From the NCBI RefSeq assembly GCF_002904295.1, contig NZ_PPHG01000022.1, positions 62,001 to 126,000 of the forward strand: 64,000 nucleotides of DNA, written 5' to 3'. Numbering within the stretch: the stretch's first letter is position 1; each line of letters opens with the position of its first letter. The notes under the pieces were generated by a model. The model did no database searches, had not been told where the DNA came from, and was given only the letters and a program-made list of their open reading frames with translations. Origin of the DNA: Amycolatopsis sp. CA-128772 (GTDB lineage: Bacteria; Actinomycetota; Actinomycetes; Mycobacteriales; Pseudonocardiaceae). Positions 40,594 to 48,045 of this stretch are shown here, one piece after another. A program made the position numbers and the translations under genes.

Positions 40594-40618
40594 GTTTGCC
40601 GCGATGATCGCCGGGTAA
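40594..40618 (+). promoter_or_regulatory. SigB-like promoter for methyltransferase-CDGSH operon
   Basis: GTTT (40594-40597), 15 bases, GGGTAA (40613-40618). The leader is about 60 bases, the longest among the SigB-type units here. Confidence 0.77.
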
Positions 40619-40686
40619 GCCGGATGACGACGCGGTTGTCTCACCGGCGATCGCGCCGGAGACCGCGGCGAGTGGAGGAGACCCAG

Positions 40687-41406
40687 ATGACCACGTCGGC
40701 GGAACCCGTCCGCCCGGGCCCCTTGGCCGCCCGGTCCGTCGTGCACGCGCCCGTGCCACCCGCCCCGCGGATGCTGCGGCTGCCCGGCGTCTACCGTCCG
40801 CAGGAGGACACCGCCCTGCTCGCCGCCGCCATCGCCGAGCTTCCCATCCGGCCTGGCGCGCGGGCCCTCGATCTGTGCACCGGCACCGGCGCACAGGCCA
40901 TTACCCTGGCCCGCCGCGGCGCGGGAACCGTGTTCGCCGTGGACCTTTCGCGCCGGGCGCTGGCTTCGGCGCGGCTCAACGCGCTGGTCCGCCAGCTCGC
41001 CGTGCGCCCCTGCCGGGGTGACCTCGGCCGAGCGCTGCGCGAGGGCCCGTTCGACGTCGTCGTCGCGAACCCGCCCTACGTGCCGTCGCCGGCGCCGACG
41101 GTCCGGTCCACCCGGGGCTGGGACGCGGGCCCGGATGGCCGCGCGCTGCTCGACCCGCTGTGCACGGCCGCCGGCGCGCTGCTGCGTCCCGGCGGAACGA
41201 TGCTGCTCGTGCAGTCCACGATGTCCGATGTGGACAAGTCACGGGAACTGCTGGCCGCACAGGGCCTCCGGACGTCGGTGGCCCGGCACGCGCGCATCCC
41301 GTTCGGCCCGGTCCTTTCCGGACGGACGGCATTCCTCGAGGCGGCCGGCCTGATCGAGCCGGGGCAGCGGGTGGAAGAGCTGGTGGTGCTCCGTGCCGAC
41401 CGCTGA
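40687..41406 (+). CDS. HemK2/MTQ2-type protein methyltransferase-like protein
   Basis: A 239-residue class I SAM methyltransferase. YRPQEDTALLAAAIAEL, ALDLCTGTGAQAITLARRG (SAM motif I) and the substrate motif VVVANPPYVPSP (NPPY, for amide or N-methylation) place it with the HemK2/PrmC-like group. GGWDAGPDG-type sequence (RGWDAGPDGRALLDPL) follows as in PrmC. Known members methylate Gln or Lys in translation factors; the target here is unknown. ATG 40687 follows GGAGGAGACCCAG. The CDGSH gene overlaps its end. Confidence 0.87.
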   Translation: MTTSAEPVRPGPLAARSVVHAPVPPAPRMLRLPGVYRPQEDTALLAAAIAELPIRPGARALDLCTGTGAQAITLARRGAGTVFAVDLSRRALASARLNALVRQLAVRPCRGDLGRALREGPFDVVVANPPYVPSPAPTVRSTRGWDAGPDGRALLDPLCTAAGALLRPGGTMLLVQSTMSDVDKSRELLAAQGLRTSVARHARIPFGPVLSGRTAFLEAAGLIEPGQRVEELVVLRADR

Positions 41407-41605
41407 GCGCGCCCCCCGCCGGGTGACCGTCGTCCCGGGCGGCCCGGTCCTCGTGGAAGGGCCGGTCGAGCTGAGCACCCCGGAGGGGGAAACCGTGCGC
41501 TCGGACCGGTTCGTCGTCGCGGTGTGCGCGTGCCGGCGCAGCAAGCGGTTCCCTCTCTGCGACACCAGCCACCGCAAACGAGTACGCACCCAGACGGACG
41601 ACTGA
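41393..41605 (+). CDS. CDGSH iron-sulfur domain protein
   Basis: A 70-residue protein. CACRRSKRFPLCDTSH fits the CDGSH motif C-x-C-x2-(S/T)-x3-P-x-C-D-x2-H, with three Cys and one His binding a redox-active [2Fe-2S] cluster. It is preceded by a beta-rich start (VTVVPGGPVLVEGPVELSTP). GTG 41393 overlaps the methyltransferase gene by 14 bases, so translation is coupled. Its role is unknown. A strong terminator follows. Confidence 0.92.
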   Translation: MPTAERAPRRVTVVPGGPVLVEGPVELSTPEGETVRSDRFVVAVCACRRSKRFPLCDTSHRKRVRTQTDD

Positions 41606-41608
41606 CCT

Positions 41609-41638
41609 GGTGGCCTCCCGGAGAACCGGGAGGCCACC
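41609..41638. terminator. Bidirectional hairpin terminator
   Basis: Perfect 13-base-pair stem GGTGGCCTCCCGG (41609-41621) / CCGGGAGGCCACC (41626-41638), loop AGAA, between convergent CDGSH and diiron-protein genes. Confidence 0.75.
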
Positions 41639-41644
41639 GGGTCG

Positions 41645-42649
41645 TCAGCCCAGGGGCAGCCGCAGGGACGACTCGCCGGCTTTCCACCGGCTCAGGAGCA
41701 GCTCGCCGAAGCGGCCTTCGAGGAACTCGGTCGCCTGGATGCCGAACACGACGTCGGCGGCCAGGGCCGGCTCCTGCTCCAGCAGGTCGCCGAGGACGTC
41801 GTGGCGCATCACCTGCTCGTGGACGGCGTCGGCTTCGATGTGTTCGGTGTAGAAGAACCGGCACGCCTCCGGTGCCTCCAGGCGCTGCAGGGCCTGGTCC
41901 ATCCGCTGCGCCGACGGGGCCGTCGTGATCTCGGCCGCCGCGAAGTGCCCGCACAGCGCGCCGCGCAGGGACCGGTGCAGGCCGAACAGCGACATCATGT
42001 TGACCACCGCCAGCATCTCGGCCGGGACGTGGTCGATGAGCTCGAGGTAGCCGTCCGGCAGGCCCGCCGCGCGCAGCAGGTCCGCGTAGAGCCGCGCGTG
42101 CATCAGCTCCGCGCGGCCGCCGCCGAACTCGTCGAACTCCACGGCCACCAGCGCGGCCTTGGCGCGGCCGCGCAGGCGGGGGATCACCCACGCGTGCGGG
42201 TCGGCTTCCTTGTGGTGGTAGATCGAGCGGTGCGTGAAGTACTCCCGCACCTGCGCCCAGTCGCCGTGGTCGCGCAGGAAGTGCGAGAGCCCTTCGACGT
42301 CGATCGGCTCGACCAGCAGCCCGTCGAGCTCGCCCGCCACGTCGTCGCCGCCGGCGACGTTTTCCCGCAGCGCGGCCAGGAACCGCGCCTCCAGCGCGCC
42401 GCGCAGCCGCAGCAGTTCCGGGTCCCATTCCCAGTCCGGCGACACCCCGGGCAGGCCCTGGTAGTGCAGCTCGTAGCACAGGTGCAGGGCGAGCTGGACG
42501 TCGTCACCGAGCGGGTCGGCGTCGGCGAGCCCGTCGAAGTCCAGGTCCGCTCGTGGCTGCTCGCGCAGGAGCGTCCCCAGCACGGACGCCGACAGCGGAC
42601 CCCGGGCGGTGGGCAGGGTGGCCGCCCCGGCGGTGATGGAGGTCGTCAT
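41645..42649 (-). CDS. Haem-oxygenase-like diiron (iron-containing redox enzyme) family protein
   Basis: A 334-residue all-helical protein of the PF14518-like group. Acidic and His residues that could bind iron occur in ALVAVEFDEFGGGRAELMHARL and FFYTEHIEADAVHEQVMRHD (E-H-x-E and H), with an earlier EALEARFL-type helix. Known relatives are non-haem diiron oxygenases acting on amino-acid-like or fatty substrates; the reaction here is not predictable. The ATG 42649 is nine bases after a GGGTAG -10 that overlaps the stop codon of the upstream ligase gene, so it can be transcribed separately as a leaderless mRNA as well as by read-through. Confidence 0.82.
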   Translation of the reverse strand: MTTSITAGAATLPTARGPLSASVLGTLLREQPRADLDFDGLADADPLGDDVQLALHLCYELHYQGLPGVSPDWEWDPELLRLRGALEARFLAALRENVAGGDDVAGELDGLLVEPIDVEGLSHFLRDHGDWAQVREYFTHRSIYHHKEADPHAWVIPRLRGRAKAALVAVEFDEFGGGRAELMHARLYADLLRAAGLPDGYLELIDHVPAEMLAVVNMMSLFGLHRSLRGALCGHFAAAEITTAPSAQRMDQALQRLEAPEACRFFYTEHIEADAVHEQVMRHDVLGDLLEQEPALAADVVFGIQATEFLEGRFGELLLSRWKAGESSLRLPLG

Positions 42650-42657
42650 ACCCCTGG

Positions 42658-42682
42658 CTACCCGGTGAGCAGCGTTCCATGC
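42658..42682 (-). promoter_or_regulatory. SigB-like promoter for diiron protein (leaderless, inside upstream gene end)
   Basis: Minus strand GCAT (42682-42679), 15 bases, GGGTAG (42663-42658). The last three bases of the -10 are the TAG stop of the upstream ligase gene. ATG 42649 is nine bases beyond. Confidence 0.62.
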
Positions 42683-43791
42683 CCCACCGGCACGGTGGCA
42701 GCGGTGAGCCAGCGCACCGCCGCCGCCGTCCCGTGGACGGCCGCCGCGCGCTGCTGCACGGACCCGGTGCCGTCGGTGCGCAGCGCGTCGAGCAGCCGCT
42801 CTGCTTCGGCCAGGTCCCCGTTCTCGTCCAACGGCACCCGGACGTGCGCCAGCAGGGCGTCGACCAGGGTCCACGCGGGCCGCCGCGTCTCTTCGGCGGC
42901 GTCCACGAGCTGCCCGGCGAGGCCGTGGCGCGCCGCGGTCCACACGGCCGCCGCGGTCACCTGCGGCGAGAGCGGCGCGGCTTCCCGGCCTTCGCCGAGG
43001 TCGGTCAGGGCCCGCCGCACCAGGGCCCGGCTCAGCAGGGCCTGCAGCACGGCCTGGTCGACGGTCAGTGCGGTGTCGGCGACCCGGAACTCGACCGTCG
43101 GGAACCGGCCGGACGGGCGGGCCAGCCAGAACGTCTGGTCGGGGTCGACCAGGGCGCCGCAGTCCACCAGCGTCTCGACGGCACGGCGGTATTCGTCGTG
43201 GTTCCGCAGGTGCGGTGCGACGCCGGAGCCGGGGAAGCGGGACTGCAGGACCATCCGCCAGCTGTGGTAGCCGGTGTCGCGGCCCTGGTCGAACGGCGAG
43301 TTGGCGGACAGGGCGAGCAGCGTGGGCAGCCACCGGCCCAGGTGGTTGACCACGGCGACCGCGGTGTCGGGGTCGGGCACGCCGACGTGGACGTGGCAGC
43401 CGCAGGCTTCGTAGTCGGCGACGACCGCGCCGTAGGCGGCGTCGATTTCGGCGTACCGGCCGGTGCTCGCGGGCGGCGGCCCGACCGGCCCGGGCCCGAC
43501 GGGGGTCCCGGTGGCCAGCAGCGCGCAGTCCTCGGCCGCGGCGGCCCCGGCCAGCACGCGGCGGGCCGCGGTCAGGTGGTGGCGCAGCTCGTCCGCGGTG
43601 GTGCAGACGCCGCTGGCCGCTTCCAGCTGGGTGAGCCGCAGCTCGCGGTGGACCTGCACGCCTTCGGGCAGCGGGCCGTGGTGGCGGTAGCGGCCCAGCA
43701 CCGGTTCCGCGCACGGCGACGCGTGCCCGGTGCGGGGGTTCACGAGGAGGAACTCCTCTTCGACACCCATCGTGGGCGGGCCGTCGGACAT
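42658..43791 (-). CDS. Carboxylate-amine ligase, YbdK/GCS2 family (glutamate-cysteine ligase-like)
   Basis: A 377-residue member of the GCS2 fold. MGVEEEFLLVNPRTG is the N-terminal ATP/Mg-binding motif, ELRLTQLEAASGVC follows, and CGCHVHVGVPDPDTAVAVVNHL contains the family H-V-H-V. VEFRVADTALTVDQAVLQALL is the C-terminal part of the active site. Members ligate an amino acid carboxylate to an amine, the best known being weak gamma-glutamylcysteine formation; the substrates here are not known. ATG 43791 follows GAAGGAGCCCGCCC. A paralog lies 0.6 kb upstream at 44403-45497. Confidence 0.87.
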   Translation of the reverse strand: MSDGPPTMGVEEEFLLVNPRTGHASPCAEPVLGRYRHHGPLPEGVQVHRELRLTQLEAASGVCTTADELRHHLTAARRVLAGAAAAEDCALLATGTPVGPGPVGPPPASTGRYAEIDAAYGAVVADYEACGCHVHVGVPDPDTAVAVVNHLGRWLPTLLALSANSPFDQGRDTGYHSWRMVLQSRFPGSGVAPHLRNHDEYRRAVETLVDCGALVDPDQTFWLARPSGRFPTVEFRVADTALTVDQAVLQALLSRALVRRALTDLGEGREAAPLSPQVTAAAVWTAARHGLAGQLVDAAEETRRPAWTLVDALLAHVRVPLDENGDLAEAERLLDALRTDGTGSVQQRAAAVHGTAAAVRWLTAATVPVGHGTLLTG

Positions 43792-43826
43792 GGGCGGGCT
43801 CCTTCCGGACGGGCGTCGCAGCGGGG

Positions 43827-43851
43827 ATACCCGCTCCGGGCGCGGAAATGC
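43827..43851 (-). promoter_or_regulatory. SigB-like promoter for first YbdK-type ligase
   Basis: Minus strand GCAT (43851-43848), 15 bases, GGGTAT (43832-43827); start codon 36 bases downstream. Confidence 0.68.
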
Positions 43852-43868
43852 GCCGGGACCCGGCCCTT

Positions 43869-43895
43869 GTTTCGCCGCGCGCCCGCCGCGGGTAC
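43869..43895 (+). promoter_or_regulatory. SigB-like promoter for STAS gene (leaderless)
   Basis: GTTT (43869-43872), 17 bases, GGGTAC (43890-43895), with ATG 43905 ten bases on. Confidence 0.62.
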
Positions 43896-43904
43896 TTCGC
43901 GGAA

Positions 43905-44294
43905 ATGACACCTCACGAGTGGCCGCGGGCGGCCGGGGTGACCGTCCCGCCGGTGCACCGCCTGCCCGCACCCCGCGCCCCGTCCGACGACGACCCGGGC
44001 AGCCGCCTCCGCTGGAAGAGCGCCGACGCGGTCGTCGTGGAGATCACCGGCGAGGTCGACCTGTGCACGGTGGCCCGGCTCGCGGCGGTCCTGGACGAAC
44101 ACGTCCGCGCCCGTCCCGGCGTCCTGCGGGTCGACCTCGGCCAGGTCCGCTTCTTCGGCGCCGCGGGCATCGGCGCACTGCTGCAAGCCGCCCGGCACGC
44201 GGAAGCCGCGGGCGTCCACCTCGTCGTGGACCCGGGCGGCTCGCGGGCCGTGATCCGCGCCCTCGAACTGCTCGACCGCCTCGAGGTGGATTAG
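43905..44294 (+). CDS. STAS domain protein (anti-sigma-antagonist-like) lacking the phospho-serine
   Basis: A 129-residue protein. After a 35-residue Pro/Arg-rich N-terminus the STAS domain reads AVVVEITGEVDLCTVARL, LRVDLGQVRFFGAAGIGALL, then VVDPGGSRAVIRALELLDRL. In SpoIIAA/RsbV the equivalent of FFGAAGIGALL is FMDSSGLGV, with the first Ser phosphorylated by the anti-sigma kinase. Here Asp-Ser-Ser is Gly-Ala-Ala, so the usual switch cannot be phosphorylated. It may act as a constitutive antagonist or have another partner. No kinase or anti-sigma gene is in the window. It has a SigB-type promoter itself. Confidence 0.85.
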   Translation: MTPHEWPRAAGVTVPPVHRLPAPRAPSDDDPGSRLRWKSADAVVVEITGEVDLCTVARLAAVLDEHVRARPGVLRVDLGQVRFFGAAGIGALLQAARHAEAAGVHLVVDPGGSRAVIRALELLDRLEVD

Positions 44295-44402
44295 CCGCGT
44301 CCGGCAAAGACTGCCGGCGCTTCGCCGGGCCGGAGCCGGTCGAGCCCCGACCCGGCCCCGACCGTCTTCCGCGGTCAGGGCCAAGGCCTTGTCAGGTCCG
44401 CG

Positions 44403-45497
44403 CTATTCCCCGGCGAGCAGGTCGACGACGTCCTCGCCGCGGTTGCGCTCGGCGAACCGGCGCCGCTGGCGGTCGGCGCCGCCGCCCTCGGTGGCCAGCC
44501 GGGCGAGGCCTTCGCGCGCGAAGTCGAGGTCGCCGGCCGCGGCCAGGGCCGGGGCCGTCAGGTCGACCAGGGCGTCGAGGACCACCTTCGAGGGTTCCAG
44601 GTCGCCGGACTTCGGGTGCGGGCAGCAGCCGGTGACCCCTTCCCGCGACGCCCGCCAGAGCTGGGCGCGCAGCACCTCGTTCGGCAGGTGCGGCAGGGGA
44701 GCGTCGCCGGCCAGCGCGGTGGCGACCAGCCCGCGGGCCAGCACGGCCAGCAGCACCGCGTCCTCCGGGGTCGCGGCGACGTCGGCGATGCGGAACTCCA
44801 GCGTCGGTTGCCGGTCCGACAACCGGACGTCCCAGTAGATCATCCCGCGGTCGAGGATCGAGCCCGCGCGCAGCCACGCGTCGACGATGCTTTCGTACTC
44901 GTCCAGCGACGCGAACCGCGGCGGCGGCCCGGCCGACGGCCACCGGCTCCACTGCTGGTAGCGCCAGCTGCAGTAGCCTGTGTCGTAGCCGTCGGAAATC
45001 GCCGAGTTCGCGGTCACCGTGAGCAGCGCGGGCAGCCACGGCCGGACGTGGTTGAGCACCTGGACGCCGGCTTCCTTGTCCGGGATGGCGACGTGCACGT
45101 GGCACCCGCAGGTGAGCGAAGTCCGCGCGGTGGCGCCGAAGTGCTCGGCCATCCGCTCGTAGCGCGGGTTCGGCGTGATCACGGGCGGGTTCTCTTCGAA
45201 CAGCAGCGGGGACGCGGCCGGCAGCAGCCGGCACCCGCGCCTTCGTGCGGCCCGGTCCAGCTCGCCGCGCAGCCCGCGCAGCTGGCGCAGGGCCTCGCCG
45301 TGGGTCCGGCACACGTCGGTGGCCGCTTCGGCCTGGGACCGGGTGAGTTCGTGCTGCAGCTCGCCCTGGTCGTCGCCGGCTGCTTCGGCGGCGTCGACGA
45401 CGTCGTCGCCGGCCTGGGACAGCTGGCCCCGGCGGTCGACGACGAAGAACTCCTCTTCGACGCCGAACGTGAGCGCGTCGCCCGTCGGTTCGTTCAC
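44403..45497 (-). CDS. Carboxylate-amine ligase, YbdK/GCS2 family (second copy)
   Basis: A 364-residue paralog of the ligase at 42658-43791. It has LTFGVEEEFFVVDRRGQ, LTRSQAEAATDVCRTHGEALRQL, CGCHVHVAIPDKEAGVQVLNHV and LEFRIADVAATPEDAVLLAVL. The two proteins share the plan but differ in many positions. GTG 45497 follows CAGGAGAACACCG. Its promoter (GTTT-N16-GGGTAT) is separate. Between the two ligases lies the STAS gene on the other strand. Whether they use the same substrates is unknown. Confidence 0.87.
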   Translation of the reverse strand: MNEPTGDALTFGVEEEFFVVDRRGQLSQAGDDVVDAAEAAGDDQGELQHELTRSQAEAATDVCRTHGEALRQLRGLRGELDRAARRRGCRLLPAASPLLFEENPPVITPNPRYERMAEHFGATARTSLTCGCHVHVAIPDKEAGVQVLNHVRPWLPALLTVTANSAISDGYDTGYCSWRYQQWSRWPSAGPPPRFASLDEYESIVDAWLRAGSILDRGMIYWDVRLSDRQPTLEFRIADVAATPEDAVLLAVLARGLVATALAGDAPLPHLPNEVLRAQLWRASREGVTGCCPHPKSGDLEPSKVVLDALVDLTAPALAAAGDLDFAREGLARLATEGGGADRQRRRFAERNRGEDVVDLLAGE

Positions 45498-45529
45498 CGG
45501 TGTTCTCCTGGAGGTCGGGAGCCCGCTGA

Positions 45530-45555
45530 ATACCCGGATGGGGGAACGGGCAAAC
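45530..45555 (-). promoter_or_regulatory. SigB-like promoter for second YbdK-type ligase
   Basis: Minus strand GTTT (45555-45552), 16 bases, GGGTAT (45535-45530); start codon 33 bases downstream. Back to back with the next promoter. Confidence 0.75.
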
Positions 45556-45558
45556 GGC

Positions 45559-45583
45559 GTTTTCGCCCACGCGGAACGGGTAT
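45559..45583 (+). promoter_or_regulatory. SigB-like promoter for hypothetical-hemerythrin operon (leaderless)
   Basis: GTTT (45559-45562), 15 bases, GGGTAT (45578-45583); ATG 45594 is 11 bases on. Confidence 0.8.
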
Positions 45584-45593
45584 CCGCCCGCTC

Positions 45594-45959
45594 ATGAACC
45601 CGAGCGCCGCCGCTTCGCCTTCGCTCCTGGCCGCCGACGCGGGTGCCACCGTGCGCCGGCTGTCCCGTTGCGTGGGCGACGGCGAGCTCGACTCCCCGGC
45701 CGAGATGTACCGGGTGCTCGGGGCCCTGCGGCTGCTGACCGACGACCTCACCCAGCTGCTGCCCGCCCTGCAGGGGCGGCTGGAGGACGGCCTGCTGGCC
45801 GGCCGGGTCGTCTGTCCCGGCGCCGACGCGGTCGCCGCGACCTGGGCTTCGGTGGGGGAGGTCGGCCGGGCTTTGGCGCACGCCAGGACCGTGGCCCTGC
45901 TCATGACGAAGGAACTGGAGAACTCCCAGGTCGCCCTGCGGGACCTGGCCACACCGTGA
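45594..45959 (+). CDS. Hypothetical helical protein
   Basis: A 121-residue protein of unknown function. It is all-helical by composition: LLAADAGATVRRLSRCVGD, EMYRVLGALRLLTDDLTQLLPALQGRLEDGLLAG, then TWASVGEVGRALAHARTVALLMTKELE. No catalytic motif, signal or membrane segment is visible. The regular Leu spacing suggests a two- or three-helix bundle. It starts 11 bases after a perfect SigB-type -10 and is followed eight bases later by the hemerythrin gene, so the two are co-transcribed. Confidence 0.75.
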   Translation: MNPSAAASPSLLAADAGATVRRLSRCVGDGELDSPAEMYRVLGALRLLTDDLTQLLPALQGRLEDGLLAGRVVCPGADAVAATWASVGEVGRALAHARTVALLMTKELENSQVALRDLATP

Positions 45960-45967
45960 GGACACCG

Positions 45968-46447
45968 ATGTCGACGGACGCGATCGTGCTGCTCAAGAAC
46001 GACCACAAGACCGTGGAGAAGCTGTTCAAAGAGTTCGAAAAGGCGGGGGAGGACGCGTACGACGAGAAGCGCCGGATCGCCGACTCGATCATCGAGGAGC
46101 TGACCGTCCACGCCTACATCGAGGAAGAGATCTTCTACCCGGCCGCGCGCGAAGCCGTGCCGGAGACCAAGGACCACGTCCTGGAAAGCGTCGAGGAGCA
46201 CCACGTCGTGGTGTGGATGCTGTCCGAACTGCTCGGCATGGACCCGAAGACGGAGACCTTCGACGCGAAGGTCACCGTCCTCACCGAGAACGTCCGCCAC
46301 CACGTCGAAGAGGAAGAAGAGGAGTGGTTCCCCGAGGTCCGCTCGGCGATGGGCCGCAAGCAGCTGCAGGAACTGGGGCAGCGGATGATCGACGCCCGCT
46401 CGAAGGCGCCGAAGAACCCCCTGGAGCTGAAGAGCGCCAAAGCCTGA
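45968..46447 (+). CDS. Hemerythrin HHE domain protein
   Basis: A 159-residue four-helix protein. Iron ligands fit the pattern: HKTVEKLFKEFE (H-x3-E), TVHAYIEEEIFYPAAR (H-x3-E), VEEHHVVVWMLSEL and NVRHHVEEEEEEWFPEVR (H-x4-E). Such proteins bind oxygen, NO or iron through a diiron centre. The C-terminus is basic (RSKAPKNPLELKSAKA). ATG 45968 follows TGAGGACACCG. The perfect 42-base palindrome after its stop is probably a terminator. Confidence 0.9.
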   Translation: MSTDAIVLLKNDHKTVEKLFKEFEKAGEDAYDEKRRIADSIIEELTVHAYIEEEIFYPAAREAVPETKDHVLESVEEHHVVVWMLSELLGMDPKTETFDAKVTVLTENVRHHVEEEEEEWFPEVRSAMGRKQLQELGQRMIDARSKAPKNPLELKSAKA

Positions 46448-46457
46448 CCCCACGCGA

Positions 46458-46499
46458 CGAAGAGGGCGGTACTTCCCCGGGGAAGTACCGCCCTCTTCG
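46458..46499. terminator. Perfect 42-bp palindrome between convergent genes
   Basis: The 21 bases 46458-46478 (CGAAGAGGGCGGTACTTCCC plus C) are exactly the reverse complement of 46479-46499, with no unpaired loop. It lies between the hemerythrin and decarboxylase stops and should terminate both. Confidence 0.75.
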
Positions 46500-46505
46500 C
46501 GTGGT

Positions 46506-47966
46506 TCAGTGCCGGGCGACGACGCGGATCGACTCGAGTTCGGAGTCGGCCGGGTCGGGCAGCTGCATGCCCGCGCCGAGCCCGCTGCGCAGGTAGTCGA
46601 GCATCGGCCGGGTGATAACCTCGCCGGGCAGCACACCGGGCGCGCCGGGCGGGTACGGCGTGATCATCTCGGCCGCGATCCGGCCGGCCGCCTCCGCCAC
46701 CGGCACCTGCTCGGTCTCGCCGAAGAAGGCGTCCCGCGGCAGCATCGCGGTCTCCAGCTCCATTTCCCGCGGCGAGGGCAGGTCGACCTTCGGCGGCTTC
46801 TCGAACGAAGGCGCCGACTTCAGCAACGCGCCGAGCGCGTCGATCAGCGTGCCCGCGGTCTTGTCGTCGTCGGAGTGGGTGAACTGGGCGACGATCCGCC
46901 GGTGGTCGGACAGGCCGACGGTGACGCGCTGGTGTTCGCGCAGCCAGTCGGCCGCCTGGTAGCCGCTGATGCCCAGCGGATCGAGGTCGAGCACGACCTT
47001 GAGCGGGTCGGCCGAATCGGCGAGGTCCGGGCCGAGGAACTCGTCGTGCATCACGGTGAAGCCCAGCTCGCCCAGCCGGCCGCGGACCGACTTCACGAGC
47101 GTCAGCGCGCCGTCCAGCAGTTCCTTGCCCTGCTCGGCCATCTGCCGCCGCCAGCCGTCGAGGGCCGCGTAGACCAGGGAGCTCGCGCTGGTCGTGCCGA
47201 GCAGGTCCTCGCGCGCCTTCAGCACGTGCGGGTCGACGCGGTCGCCCTGCAGGTGGAAGACCGAGCTCTGCTCGACCGCGGCGCCCATCTTGTGCACGCT
47301 CGTGACGCAGACGTCGGCGCCCGCGTCCATGCCCCACGGCGGCAGGCCGTCGTGGAACGGCAAATGCGCGCCCCACGCCTCGTCGACGATCAGCGGCAGC
47401 CCGCGCTCGTGGCACCACTCGGCAATCGCCGCCAGGTCACCGCACGTGCCGTAGTCGGTCGGGGTCACCACGAGGGCGCCCTTGACCTCGGGGTCGCTTT
47501 CGTAGGCCTCGGCGAACTCCCGGACGCCCGGCGGGTGGCTGAGGTGCCGCTCGGCGTCCCAGTGCGGCCGGACCCACACCGGCCGGACACCGCTCACGAT
47601 CAGTCCCGAGATCACCGACTTGTGGACGTGCCGCGGCACCAGCAGCTTCTCGTGCGGGCCGGCGACGGCGAGCATCGCGCTCTTCACCGAGAGGGAGCTG
47701 CCGCAGGTCGAGAAGAACGTGTGCTCGGCGCCGACCGCGTCGGCCATCAGTGCCTGCGCCTCGGCCAAGACGCCCTGGCGCATCAGCCGGTCGTCGAGGC
47801 CGTTGAGCGCGATCACATCGGACTTGAACACGTCGCTGCCGACGACCTCCAGCACCCGCGGGTCGACCCCGCGGCCCTGCTTGTGGCCGGGCGCGTTGAA
47901 CGGGACGTAGCCGGCGCTGTGGTAGTCGCGCAGCGCCTCGAGCACCGGTGCCTTGCTGTGGTCCAT
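46506..47966 (-). CDS. Orn/Lys/Arg-type PLP decarboxylase family protein
   Basis: A 486-residue fold-type I PLP enzyme: GYVPFNAPGHKQGRGVD, HTFFSTCGSSLSVKSAML, VVTPTDYGTCGDL, IVDEAWGAHLPFHD, and the PLP-binding Lys in CVTSVHKMGAAVEQSSVF. The C-terminal domain ends ITPYPPGAPGVLPGEVIT. Substrates in this family are lysine, ornithine or arginine; the choice is not visible. The product would be a diamine such as cadaverine. ATG 47966 is 10 bases after a GGCTAC -10. It lacks an N-terminal wing domain, like the smaller Gram-positive enzymes. Confidence 0.88.
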   Translation of the reverse strand: MDHSKAPVLEALRDYHSAGYVPFNAPGHKQGRGVDPRVLEVVGSDVFKSDVIALNGLDDRLMRQGVLAEAQALMADAVGAEHTFFSTCGSSLSVKSAMLAVAGPHEKLLVPRHVHKSVISGLIVSGVRPVWVRPHWDAERHLSHPPGVREFAEAYESDPEVKGALVVTPTDYGTCGDLAAIAEWCHERGLPLIVDEAWGAHLPFHDGLPPWGMDAGADVCVTSVHKMGAAVEQSSVFHLQGDRVDPHVLKAREDLLGTTSASSLVYAALDGWRRQMAEQGKELLDGALTLVKSVRGRLGELGFTVMHDEFLGPDLADSADPLKVVLDLDPLGISGYQAADWLREHQRVTVGLSDHRRIVAQFTHSDDDKTAGTLIDALGALLKSAPSFEKPPKVDLPSPREMELETAMLPRDAFFGETEQVPVAEAAGRIAAEMITPYPPGAPGVLPGEVITRPMLDYLRSGLGAGMQLPDPADSELESIRVVARH

Positions 47967-47975
47967 GGCGCCGGA

Positions 47976-48001
47976 GTAGCCGGGGCGGCGCCGCGTGAAA
48001 C
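47976..48001 (-). promoter_or_regulatory. SigB-like promoter candidate for decarboxylase (leaderless)
   Basis: Minus strand GTTT (48001-47998), 16 bases, GGCTAC (47981-47976): two mismatches to GGGTAT, but the distance of 10 bases to ATG 47966 is the same as in the better examples. Confidence 0.5.
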
Positions 48002-48010
48002 ACCCTGCTG

Positions 48011-48035
48011 GTATGACCGTGCGTGGTTGGGGTAT
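48011..48035 (+). promoter_or_regulatory. SigB-like promoter for M20 amidohydrolase (leaderless)
   Basis: GTAT (48011-48014), 15 bases, GGGTAT (48030-48035). ATG 48046 is 11 bases after the -10, which favours this start over the upstream ATG 48013 that lies within the promoter. Confidence 0.68.
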
Positions 48036-48045
48036 CCCGGAAGGC

